Source: Neokomagataea anthophila (GTDB lineage: Bacteria; Pseudomonadota; Alphaproteobacteria; Acetobacterales; Acetobacteraceae). Taken from it: a stretch of DNA of 64,000 bases. Below are positions 56,814-64,000 of this stretch, piece by piece. The stretch's first letter is position 1; each line of letters starts with the position of its first letter. The stretch lies in assembly GCF_018122595.1 (NCBI RefSeq), contig NZ_JAGRQH010000003.1:124001-188000 (forward strand), written 5' to 3'. A program made the position numbers and the translations under genes. The notes under the pieces were generated by a model, which made no database searches, had not been told where the DNA came from, and was given only the letters and a program-made list of their open reading frames with translations.

Positions 56814-58123
56814 TCCAGCCACTTCTTCGCCTCCATGAATGCAGCCAAACCTATGACAAAGACAGCGCGACAGAGCTTGTTGTGTTGGACCAAGTCAGTT
56901 TTGAAGTGCGGGAGGCTGAAATTGTTGGGCTTCTAGGGCGATCTGGGTCTGGAAAGTCGTCTCTGTTCAAGATTATGAGCGGACAGATGGCGCCAGCGAA
57001 AGGCGAGGTTTTTTGGCGTGGTGTGCAAGCCAAGGGTCCCTTGCAGGATGTGGCAACGGTTTTTCAGTCTGGTGCATTATTCCCGTGGCTAACCTTGCGT
57101 CAAAACGTTGAATTGGGGTTAGAGGCGCGTCGTGTCCCGCGCGTACAGCGTGAAGATTATACGGATGATGCGCTCGAAGTGATGGGGCTTGAAGGGTATG
57201 AAAATGCATATCCTAAAGAGCTGTCAGATGCCGTAGGGCAGCGTGTATCGTTTGCTAGGGCTTTAGCGCTTAGGCCAGAGGTGCTGCTCTTAGATGAGCC
57301 GTTTTCTGAATTGGATATGCTCAGCGCCGAAAATTTGCGTACTGATTTGATTGAGTTATGGTCTGAGCGGCGCTTACCGTCTTTGCGTGCAATGGTGCTG
57401 GCCACGCACGGTATTGAAGAAGCGGTTTTGATGTGTGACCGGATTTTGATTTTCTCGTCTAGTCCGGGGAAAGTGACGCATGAAATAGCGGTTCCCTTCC
57501 CGCACCCACGGAATCGTGAAGATGCCGATTTTCGTTTATTCGTGGACCAAATTTATAGCCTGATGACCCGTCGTGCGCCGATTGTATCAGAGGTGGATAA
57601 TGCTCCGGCACATACCGCTGCACCGGCTCCTTCTGTGCAGATTGTTTTACCTGATTTGCCGGTTGAGGTGTTGGTGGGGCTTATGGAGGTGTTGGGGGCG
57701 GACCCGCTTTTTGGGCGTGCTGATTTGCCAGAGTTAGCCAAGCGCTTGCAGATGACCTTGGATGAGTTGTTAGCGCTAGGTGAGTCGTTGCAGCGTTTAG
57801 AGTTGGCTGAGTTAGAAGATGGGGACATCCTGTTAACGGATGGTGGTCGTGCCTTTGTAGAAGGTGATGGTGATGCACGCCGCGATACAATGCGGACGGC
57901 TCTTTTGCATCATATCCCGTTGTTACGCTCTATTCGTTCAACCTTAGATGAGCGCCCGGCTCATACTGTAGATGCGGCGCGTTTCCGTAAGGAGTTGGAA
58001 GAAGCGATGTCTCCCGATTATGCTCGCCAAACGCTTAGCACAGCGATCGGGTGGGCACGTTATGCTGAGCTTCTGGATTATGATGAAGAGGCGGATCGGT
58101 TCTATCTTGATGATGAAGAATAG
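56810..58123 (+). CDS. ABC transporter ATPase with C-terminal AAA-associated domain
   Basis: 437 residues. Residues 1-250 are an ABC ATPase: Walker A GRSGSGKSS (43-51), Q-loop Gln86, Walker B 'VLLLDEPFSELD' and switch His200. The signature is unusual: LSDAVGQR (138-145) where LSGGMRQR is expected. Residues about 280-435 form the winged-helix-like AAA-associated C-terminal domain seen in nitrate/sulfonate/bicarbonate-type ATPases. The same operon holds the fused permease, overlapping by four bases. Role: import driven by ATP; substrate unknown. Confidence 0.85.
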   Translation: MIQPLLRLHECSQTYDKDSATELVVLDQVSFEVREAEIVGLLGRSGSGKSSLFKIMSGQMAPAKGEVFWRGVQAKGPLQDVATVFQSGALFPWLTLRQNVELGLEARRVPRVQREDYTDDALEVMGLEGYENAYPKELSDAVGQRVSFARALALRPEVLLLDEPFSELDMLSAENLRTDLIELWSERRLPSLRAMVLATHGIEEAVLMCDRILIFSSSPGKVTHEIAVPFPHPRNREDADFRLFVDQIYSLMTRRAPIVSEVDNAPAHTAAPAPSVQIVLPDLPVEVLVGLMEVLGADPLFGRADLPELAKRLQMTLDELLALGESLQRLELAELEDGDILLTDGGRAFVEGDGDARRDTMRTALLHHIPLLRSIRSTLDERPAHTVDAARFRKELEEAMSPDYARQTLSTAIGWARYAELLDYDEEADRFYLDDEE

Positions 58124-58126
58124 CTG

Positions 58127-58145
58127 CCACAACAGCATGTTGTGG
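58127..58145 (+). terminator. hairpin after the ABC ATPase gene
   Basis: CCACAACA and TGTTGTGG form a perfect eight-base stem around GCA, three bases past the stop, followed by ATGTTTCTC; only partly T-rich. Confidence 0.5.
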
Positions 58146-58188
58146 ATGTTTCTCTAGAACTGATCGTGTTTGTGCTCTGAAGGTACTG

Positions 58189-58220
58189 ACCTTTCACGCT
58201 GTCGGTGATGCGTGAAAGGT
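58189..58220. repeat. 11-bp inverted repeat before the msrA stop
   Basis: ACCTTTCACGC (58189-58199) and GCGTGAAAGGT (58210-58220) pair perfectly around a ten-base loop, between the convergent ABC and msrA genes. No T-run follows, so it may be a weak terminator or mRNA-protecting structure. Confidence 0.55.
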
Positions 58221-58248
58221 GCTTTCGTTGGAGTTGAGCAATTCCGCG

Positions 58249-58797
58249 TTATGCGGGGTCTGGGCTTTTTAAGCGGTCACGGTAGAGCTTCCGCGCTTTT
58301 GCGACTTTGGGTGCCACGACGGCAGCGCAATAAGCTGTTTGTGGGTTGCGGGCAAAGTAATCGAGATGTTTGGCTTCAGCGGGCCAAAAGGTTGCGGCAT
58401 TTTCAATAGAGGTCACGATATCGTTGGGCCATAGGCCCTGCTGAGTGATCTCGTTCAGTACCTCGTATGCGGTTTGTTTTTGTTCTTCTGTGCCGAAAAT
58501 GACGGAACGATATTGTGTACCGACGTCATTGCCCTGTCGGTTGAGTTGCGTGGGATCATGCGTTGTAAAAAATACGCGCAGGATATCATGCAAAGAGATT
58601 TCTGCCGGGTCAAAGAGGACATTTACAACTTCTGCATGGCCGGTTTGGCCTGTGCATACGGCCTCATAGCTGGGGTTCGGCACGTCGCCACCCGCATAGC
58701 CCGGATTGGCAGAAATGACGCCGCGTAGGCTAGTATAGACGGCTTCCACACACCAAAAGCAGCCAGCACCAAGGAGAATAGAAGACGTCTCAGCCAT
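58249..58797 (-). CDS. msrA: peptide-methionine (S)-S-oxide reductase
   Basis: Repairs oxidised methionine. 182 residues; catalytic Cys in 'LLGAGCFWCVEAVYTSLRGV' (GCFWCVE), then 'YAGGDVPNPSYEAVCTGQTGHAEVVNVLFDPAEISLHDILRVFFTTHDPTQLNRQGNDVGTQYRSVIF' and 'FWPAEAKHLDYFARNP'. The second Cys in the catalytic motif is typical of many proteobacterial MsrA. No signal peptide, so cytoplasmic. Downstream of the ester hydrolase gene on the same strand. Confidence 0.95.
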   Translation of the reverse strand: MAETSSILLGAGCFWCVEAVYTSLRGVISANPGYAGGDVPNPSYEAVCTGQTGHAEVVNVLFDPAEISLHDILRVFFTTHDPTQLNRQGNDVGTQYRSVIFGTEEQKQTAYEVLNEITQQGLWPNDIVTSIENAATFWPAEAKHLDYFARNPQTAYCAAVVAPKVAKARKLYRDRLKSPDPA

Positions 58798-58877
58798 TGT
58801 TTATGCACCTCATCTAGAAGGGTAAGGCCTTGCATATAGGAAGACCTTACCAAGCTTACACCCTTTTATAGGGTAAA

Positions 58878-60818
58878 TTAATGAATCACGGGTAACCACA
58901 CAGCACTGGCATGGTCCCCACCACGGTACAGTGTTTGTGTTGCGGCTTTGTAGTCTTTGGGTTGCGCGTTGAAGATGTTGGGGACGAAAGTTTGTGGGTT
59001 ACGGTCATAAAGTGGGAACCAGCTAGACTGTACCTGCACCATAATACGGTGCCCTTTATGGAAGATGTGATTTACCGCAGGAAGTGTGAAGCGATAATTT
59101 TCAATACGTCCAGTTGGGATGGCAGAAGGCTGGCTGAAGCTTTGGCGATAGCGGCCACGGAAAATATCCATCGAAATGGGGAGTTCATAGCCTCCCATCT
59201 CAGGGCGATCTGGTGTGTGTGCAGGTAGCACATCAATAATTTTCACGACGAAATCGGCATCTGTGCCTGTGCTTGAAGCATAGAGATCTGCTGTTGGTAC
59301 GCCCGAAACCTGTACATCTGCATCAAGAACAGGAGTTTCGTAAGTGAGAACATCCGGCCGAGATTCTGCAAAGCGTTGGTCCTGAAGCAACCATGTCTTC
59401 CACCGTGGGTCCTCTCCCATAACGTAAGGGCGCGGTAAGAATGGCACGGGATGTTCTGGGTCAGAGATGTAGCTGTCTGAGCCGGGCAAGGTCCGTGCAA
59501 ATGACAGGCTGTGCTCTGGCTGTAGATATAGGCGTGTGCCGTATTGTGGGCAGGTTGTGCCGCATTCAGGAAGCCAGTTCCGGAAATGGTTCCAGTGGTT
59601 TTCACCAGTATTGTAGATAATGGCTTCATCCAGCTTAGGGTCGGGGCCATTTTTGAGGTAGTGGTCAAAGAAGGGCCGCATGACGTTTGCGCGGTACCAT
59701 AGCGCGGTATCGCCGTCGAAATGCAGTGGGCCAAGTGTAGAGCCATCATAATTGACGCCACTATGACGCCATGGCCCCATGACGAGTACATTAGGCACGA
59801 CCGGATGTGTGGCCTTGAGTGCTAGCCATGAATGAATGGCCCCCCACATGTCTTCCTGATCCCATAGGCCTTGTTCCCAAATGGTGGGGACCTTGAGAGG
59901 GTTCTGCGCTATGAGTTTATCAAGCGCCTGATCTTGCCAGAAAGCATCATAGGCAGGATGTGCTTTTACACGTTGCCAGAATGGGAAATGATCAAGCCCA
60001 ACGCGCGTGGCGAAATGTCCCGTTGAGCCGTCTTTCAGAAACTCCGTGTAATCATCAGATTCTGTACGCGGAATGGATGGACCCGAACCAGGAACGCTCA
60101 TTTGCATGGTGAAATAATCTAAGCTGGCTTGTCGGAAGGCACCGTAGTGGAACCAATCATCTCCCATCCAGCCATCAACCATAGGGCTCTCTGGCGCCGC
60201 TACTTTGAGCGCGGGATGCGGATGTAATAAAGCCATGACCACGGTCCACCCTTCATAGGAAGAGCCGGTCATGCCAACCTTGCCGTTGCTTTCTTTGACG
60301 TTTTTAACCAGCCAATCAATCGTATCCCAAGCATCGGTCGTGTCATCGGTCTTGGTAGGATTCAACGGTCCGATGGGTGGGCGTGTCATGATATATGCGC
60401 CTTCAGAGCCATATTTGCCCCGAATATCTTGAAACACGCGGATATAGCCCTCCTCTACGAAAACCCCATCACCTTGTGGGCAGAGAGCGCGCATTGTAGG
60501 GGCATTTGGCGTGCGGTTTAGGCGACTAGACGCGTCATATGGCGTACGCGTGAGTAGGATTGGTGCGTTTTTGGCACCTTTTGGAATGACGATGACAGTG
60601 TGCAGTTTAATCCCATCACGCATGGGAATCATAATGTCGCGGCGAATATAGTCTTGGCCATCGGTTGGTAAGGTAGCGTGAGGGGTAATATCATTCCCTG
60701 TTTGAACCATGTCAGGAGTAACTGGCGCAGAAGGTGCGGCGTGTAGGGTTGAAAGTGCCGTTCCAGATAGGCAGGCAAGGGCAATGGTAGCGCATAGGCG
60801 TGATAGTGAGCGCGTCAT
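58878..60818 (-). CDS. aehA: alpha-amino acid ester hydrolase (CocE/NonD family)
   Basis: About 646 residues with a signal peptide (MTRSLSRLCATIALACLSGTALSTLHA), so periplasmic. Counting from the ATG at 60818 the triad is Ser187 (GSSYEG), Asp320 (GLWDQED) and His352 (GPWRHSG); the spacing of 133 and 32 residues equals Ser205/Asp338/His370 of the Acetobacter turbidans enzyme. 'PESPMVDGWMGDDWFHYGAF' and a C-terminal jelly-roll domain also fit. Such enzymes hydrolyse alpha-amino acid esters and amides and can acylate beta-lactam nuclei; the natural role is unknown. ATG at 60818 has GGAG 11 bases upstream; GTG at 60830 abuts that site. Confidence 0.9.
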   Translation of the reverse strand: MTRSLSRLCATIALACLSGTALSTLHAAPSAPVTPDMVQTGNDITPHATLPTDGQDYIRRDIMIPMRDGIKLHTVIVIPKGAKNAPILLTRTPYDASSRLNRTPNAPTMRALCPQGDGVFVEEGYIRVFQDIRGKYGSEGAYIMTRPPIGPLNPTKTDDTTDAWDTIDWLVKNVKESNGKVGMTGSSYEGWTVVMALLHPHPALKVAAPESPMVDGWMGDDWFHYGAFRQASLDYFTMQMSVPGSGPSIPRTESDDYTEFLKDGSTGHFATRVGLDHFPFWQRVKAHPAYDAFWQDQALDKLIAQNPLKVPTIWEQGLWDQEDMWGAIHSWLALKATHPVVPNVLVMGPWRHSGVNYDGSTLGPLHFDGDTALWYRANVMRPFFDHYLKNGPDPKLDEAIIYNTGENHWNHFRNWLPECGTTCPQYGTRLYLQPEHSLSFARTLPGSDSYISDPEHPVPFLPRPYVMGEDPRWKTWLLQDQRFAESRPDVLTYETPVLDADVQVSGVPTADLYASSTGTDADFVVKIIDVLPAHTPDRPEMGGYELPISMDIFRGRYRQSFSQPSAIPTGRIENYRFTLPAVNHIFHKGHRIMVQVQSSWFPLYDRNPQTFVPNIFNAQPKDYKAATQTLYRGGDHASAVWLPVIH

Positions 60819-60972
60819 ATATAGGGTCACTCCGTATAAAATCGCGTGATTCTGCGTCTATCATTTCGTTACGGCAAGGGGTTTTGCGAAAGCTTTGCAT
60901 TTCTTTCGCGGGCTGGCGTCTTAGCGTTTGTTTCGCTATGGAATGGGGCAATTATTGTTAGGAAAGTCTTTC

Positions 60973-62829
60973 ATGCCTGCTTATCGTTCCCGTACCACGA
61001 CACATGGCCGTAACATGGCGGGTGCCCGTGCCCTCTGGCGGGCTACTGGCATGCAGGATGGGGATTTTGGTAAACCCATCATCGCTATCGCCAATTCGTT
61101 TACGCAGTTTGTTCCGGGTCATGTCCATTTGAAGGATATGGGGTCTTTGGTGGCATCTGCTGTGGAAGAAGCCGGCGGTGTGGCGAAAGAATTTAATACC
61201 ATTGCCGTGGATGATGGGATCGCAATGGGTCATGGGGGAATGTTGTATTCCCTGCCCTCCCGCGAACTGATTGCTGATTCTGTTGAGTATATGGTGAATG
61301 CGCATTGTGCTGATGCGATTGTGTGCATCAGTAACTGTGACAAGATCACGCCGGGCATGTTGATGGCGTCTTTGCGCCTGAATGTCCCGGTTATTTTCGT
61401 GTCTGGTGGGCCGATGGAAGCAGGCAAGCTGAATGGTCCTTCCATTAACCGTAAGCTGGACCTTGTGGATTCTATGGTAGCAGCCGCGAACCCGAATGTG
61501 ACGGATGAAGAATCTGCCGCTATTGAGCGTTCTGCCTGCCCGACATGTGGTTCATGCTCCGGGATGTTCACGGCTAACTCCATGAACTGCCTGACGGAAG
61601 CCTTGGGTTTGTCGCTGCCGGGTAATGGTTCATTGTTGGCGACCCATTCTGACCGTCGTGAGTTGTTCTTGCGTGCAGGTCGTGAGATTGTTGGTTTGGC
61701 ACGGCGCTATTATGAGCAAGATGATGCGCGGGTCCTTCCTCGCTCTATCGCAACGCGTGCGGCGTTTGAAAATGCCATGACGCTCGATATTGCTATGGGT
61801 GGCTCTACCAACACGGTTTTGCACCTTTTGGCTGCCGCCCGTGAAGGCGAAGTTGATTTCCATATGCAGGATATTGACCGCTTATCACGGCGCGTTCCGA
61901 ACTTATGTAAGGTCGCTCCTGCACGGAATGATGTGCATATGGAAGATGTTCACCGTGCCGGTGGTATCCCCGCTATTTTAGGTGAGTTGGATCGTGCAGG
62001 TTTGCTGCATACGGATGTGAACACCGTTCATGCTCCGACGATGGCTGATGCTCTGGCGAAATGGGATATTATTCATGGCGATGAAGAAGCACGGCATATG
62101 TTCAGCGCTGCGCCGGGCGGTGTAAGGACTGTTCATGCCTTCTCGCAATCAAGCCGCTACAACGCACTTGATCTGGATCGTGAGGAAGGCGTGCTGCGTG
62201 ATCGTGCCCATGCTTTCTCGCAAGATGGTGGATTGGCCGTTTTGTATGGCAATTTGGCGGAAGACGGCGCGATTGTGAAAACGGCAGGTGTGGCGGAACA
62301 TATTCTGACGTTCACGGGGACAGCGCGCGTTTTTGAAAGCCAAGATGATGCCGTTAGTGGCATTTTGGGTGGAAAAATCGCTGCGGGTGATGTGGTCGTG
62401 ATCCGCTATGAAGGCCCTAAAGGCGGCCCCGGTATGCAAGAAATGCTGTATCCAACCAGTTACTTGAAGTCTAAGGGCCTTGCTGAAAGCTGTGCTCTGG
62501 TGACGGATGGACGCTTCTCAGGCGGTAGCTCTGGCTTGTCCATTGGGCATGTTTCTCCGGAAGCGGCCGAAGGTGGCTTGATTGGATTGGTGGAAGATGG
62601 TGATCCGATCGTGATCGACATTCCGAACCGCGTGATGAAGCTGGATGTGCCAGATGCTGAGATCTTAGCGCGTCGTGATGCGATGAAAGCACGCGGTGAT
62701 GCAGCATGGACGCCTAACCGTGAACGTGTTGTGTCCCGTGCACTGCAAGCGTACGCGGCAATGACGACGAGTGCCGCAAATGGTGCTGTGCGTGATTTGT
62801 CTCAGATTATTGTAAAGACCCGCGGTTAA
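60973..62829 (+). CDS. ilvD: dihydroxy-acid dehydratase
   Basis: Penultimate branched-chain amino acid step, also supplying pantoate precursors. 618 residues, E. coli-like: '[17 protein letters not shown]' (His where [2Fe-2S] enzymes have Cys), '[16 protein letters not shown]' (Cys122), '[20 protein letters not shown]' (Cys189, 192, 195), and '[23 protein letters not shown]'. This pattern suggests the [4Fe-4S], oxygen-sensitive type. ATG at 60973 follows AGGAAAG by six bases; the frame is open to 60928. The last 23 bases overlap the convergent hydrolase gene. The leader (60886-60909) has a GCGAAAG/CTTTCGC hairpin. Confidence 0.97.
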   Translation: MPAYRSRTTTHGRNMAGARALWRATGMQDGDFGKPIIAIANSFTQFVPGHVHLKDMGSLVASAVEEAGGVAKEFNTIAVDDGIAMGHGGMLYSLPSRELIADSVEYMVNAHCADAIVCISNCDKITPGMLMASLRLNVPVIFVSGGPMEAGKLNGPSINRKLDLVDSMVAAANPNVTDEESAAIERSACPTCGSCSGMFTANSMNCLTEALGLSLPGNGSLLATHSDRRELFLRAGREIVGLARRYYEQDDARVLPRSIATRAAFENAMTLDIAMGGSTNTVLHLLAAAREGEVDFHMQDIDRLSRRVPNLCKVAPARNDVHMEDVHRAGGIPAILGELDRAGLLHTDVNTVHAPTMADALAKWDIIHGDEEARHMFSAAPGGVRTVHAFSQSSRYNALDLDREEGVLRDRAHAFSQDGGLAVLYGNLAEDGAIVKTAGVAEHILTFTGTARVFESQDDAVSGILGGKIAAGDVVVIRYEGPKGGPGMQEMLYPTSYLKSKGLAESCALVTDGRFSGGSSGLSIGHVSPEAAEGGLIGLVEDGDPIVIDIPNRVMKLDVPDAEILARRDAMKARGDAAWTPNRERVVSRALQAYAAMTTSAANGAVRDLSQIIVKTRG

Positions 62830-63712
62830 TCAGGGTTTCAACGGTTCGCTCTAATATGGGCGAACCGAGTATAAGCGCATCGTCATGGCCAATACCGGGT
62901 ACAATGACGATGTGCCAGCCAAAAGTTGTTTTGAGACGTTGCGCCTCATTTTGCCCGGCATTGTAAGTATTGATGCCGCGTTGAAGGCGGTTTGTCCCCT
63001 CGCCTTCAATATCGGCTTGAGCATCTCCGCTGAATGATGCGCTCTTTGTGTCTTTGCTGCCCAATAGAAAAATGACAGGACGAGCAAGATAAGCGTTTAA
63101 AGCTTTAGACGCATCATCTTTGTTCCATGACCCTGCAAAACCATACGGCATAGCGATGTTGATTGTTGGCTCTACGGTACTGCCCGGATTCATTAAAATA
63201 ATACCGCGCTCAGCGCCTATTGTGTAGGCGGCTACACGATTGAGAAATTGAGCGCCAGCGGAATGACCGATCAGAATGATGGGTAAGTCTTGCTTGGCAA
63301 AGTGCTGTGTCCATTGCTCCAATGGAACGATGAGGCGTGTTGCGGAGGGTTGCGTCGTATTTTCGGGGAAGCCGCCGCGCTGGTAAGCTCTTGGTGGATA
63401 GGTTTTTAGCGGAAAATAAGGCGCTACGATGAGGCTGCAACTTTGCTGCGCAAGCGGGATACTCTCATCACGAAATGCACGATAATCACGGTTTTTAGAG
63501 GCAAGTACGATGAGAAGAGCGCGTGGTGTGCAACCTGATGGGATGTAATATGCAACATCAAGAGTATGGCTAGGAAGTATTGCTTTGGTCGTACCCTCTT
63601 CCGCTGCGTAAAGCGGCGGAAGATAGGTTCCGACGATCATCAATAGTCCGGTCACCCCCTTCGTGATCCAATGCTGTGTGCGGCGAATACAGGAAGCAGG
63701 TGGCTGAACCAT
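62807..63712 (-). CDS. exported alpha/beta hydrolase
   Basis: 301 residues with an N-terminal signal or anchor segment (about 17-36, ending YAA). The mature part has an alpha/beta-hydrolase layout: nucleophile elbow '[15 protein letters not shown]' (GHSAG, about residue 149), acid in '[14 protein letters not shown]' and His in '[12 protein letters not shown]'. It resembles esterase/PHB-depolymerase-like proteins, but no specific family was identified. It lies 47 bases downstream of valS on the same strand; its last 23 bases overlap ilvD on the other strand, including both stop codons. Confidence 0.75.
   Translation of the reverse strand: MVQPPASCIRRTQHWITKGVTGLLMIVGTYLPPLYAAEEGTTKAILPSHTLDVAYYIPSGCTPRALLIVLASKNRDYRAFRDESIPLAQQSCSLIVAPYFPLKTYPPRAYQRGGFPENTTQPSATRLIVPLEQWTQHFAKQDLPIILIGHSAGAQFLNRVAAYTIGAERGIILMNPGSTVEPTINIAMPYGFAGSWNKDDASKALNAYLARPVIFLLGSKDTKSASFSGDAQADIEGEGTNRLQRGINTYNAGQNEAQRLKTTFGWHIVIVPGIGHDDALILGSPILERTVETLINRGSLQ
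62842..62867 (+). terminator. hairpin downstream of ilvD inside the hydrolase gene
   Basis: CGGTTCGC (62842-62849) and GCGAACCG (62860-62867) form a perfect eight-base stem 13 bases past the ilvD stop. There is no T-run, and the site lies within the C-terminal codons of the convergent hydrolase gene. Confidence 0.35.
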
Positions 63713-63759
63713 GATATATCCTCAGTGCATGAGGGTGGCGGGCTGGGCCTGAAGTGTTG

Positions 63760-64000
63760 TTATGCCAATCGTGAGTGAGCGGCCTGCAAGCGTGTGAGGT
63801 CGCTGCTGAAGCTTTCAAGACGTTGACGGTTTTCATCAACGACTTCCGGCTTGGCACGGGCGATAAAGTCAGCGTTGCCTAGCTTGCGTTCTACCTTGGT
63901 GATTTCACCTTCGATGCGCTTGATTTCTTTCGCAAGGCGCGCGCGCTCGGCGTCCAGATCAATCAAACCGCCAAGAGGTAGGAAGATGGTCGCTTCATCC
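63760..64000 (-). CDS. valS: valine--tRNA ligase, C-terminal part (cut by window end)
   Basis: Only the last 80 or so residues are present; the gene continues beyond 64000. Reading in from the edge gives 'DEATIFLPLGGLIDLDAERARLAKEIKRIEGEITKVERKLGNADFIARAKPEVVDENRQRLESFSSDLTRL', the C-terminal coiled-coil tRNA-binding arm of class I ValRS. The apparent internal start (TTG at 63966) is only a leucine codon of this frame. The hydrolase gene follows after 47 bases. Confidence 0.93.
   Translation of the reverse strand, partial: DEATIFLPLGGLIDLDAERARLAKEIKRIEGEITKVERKLGNADFIARAKPEVVDENRQRLESFSSDLTRLQAAHSRLA

Noticed and set aside
58798-58877. Terminator between aehA and msrA
   Set aside because: GGTAAGG/CCTTACC arms exist but enclose 17 bases and no T-run follows; too weak to call.

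Overview
This window looks like a chromosomal segment of an acetic acid bacterium (Alphaproteobacteria, Acetobacteraceae), probably close to Acetobacter. That is inferred from protein content: an alpha-amino acid ester hydrolase whose active-site spacing equals the Acetobacter turbidans enzyme, alphaproteobacterial neighbourhoods (prfA/prmC/DUF4167, rlpA-dacA-tmk-holB-metG-tatD, rpsT-dnaA) and a GC content that looks moderate by eye (not computed). No phage, insertion sequence, CRISPR array or toxin system was found. Nearly all genes are intact, short-spaced housekeeping genes.

Layout. 0-12 kb: a DUF2147 protein, a Tat-exported beta-propeller lactonase, ubiG, then a forward run of lysC, a flavin oxidoreductase, a RodZ-like protein, ispG, hisS, prfA, prmC and a DUF4167 protein. 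12-15.9 kb: two glycosyltransferases, elongator tRNA-Met(CAT) and an MscS channel. 15.9-20.6 kb: an APC permease and uppP, an orphan MCE (MlaD-like) protein, and a DedA + ATP-grasp pair. 20.7-28.7 kb: a tightly overlapping cell-wall/replication/translation operon (lytic transglycosylase, RlpA-like lipoprotein, dacA, tmk, holB, metG, tatD, MBL hydrolase). 28.7-29.16 kb: a gene-free AT-rich stretch with a dense array of palindromic 15-mers in front of a divergent POT-family transporter. 30.6-40.5 kb (reverse): a CPA1 antiporter with a cyclic-nucleotide-binding-like domain, the thiOSGE thiamine genes behind a structured leader, a multi-pass membrane protein and a YdiJ-type FAD/Fe-S dehydrogenase. 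40.6-52.5 kb (reverse): glmS, glmU, a DUF3108 protein, gyrB, recF, dnaN, dnaA, rpsT, mutM. 52.6-58.1 kb (forward): ubiE, coaBC, dut and a two-gene ABC importer. 58.2-64 kb: msrA, the ester hydrolase, ilvD, a periplasmic alpha/beta hydrolase and the 3' end of valS.

Together the genes cover replication initiation (dnaA, dnaN, recF, gyrB, holB, tmk, dut), peptidoglycan precursor supply and remodelling (glmS, glmU, uppP, dacA, transglycosylases, RodZ-like), quinone and isoprenoid synthesis (ubiG, ubiE, ispG), cofactors (thiOSGE, coaBC), amino acids (lysC, ilvD) and translation (hisS, metG, valS, prfA, prmC, rpsT). The least explained parts are the palindrome array with its motif-degenerate transporter, the cloverleaf-like leader of thiOSGE, the ABC importer with an altered signature motif, and the DedA/ATP-grasp pair.
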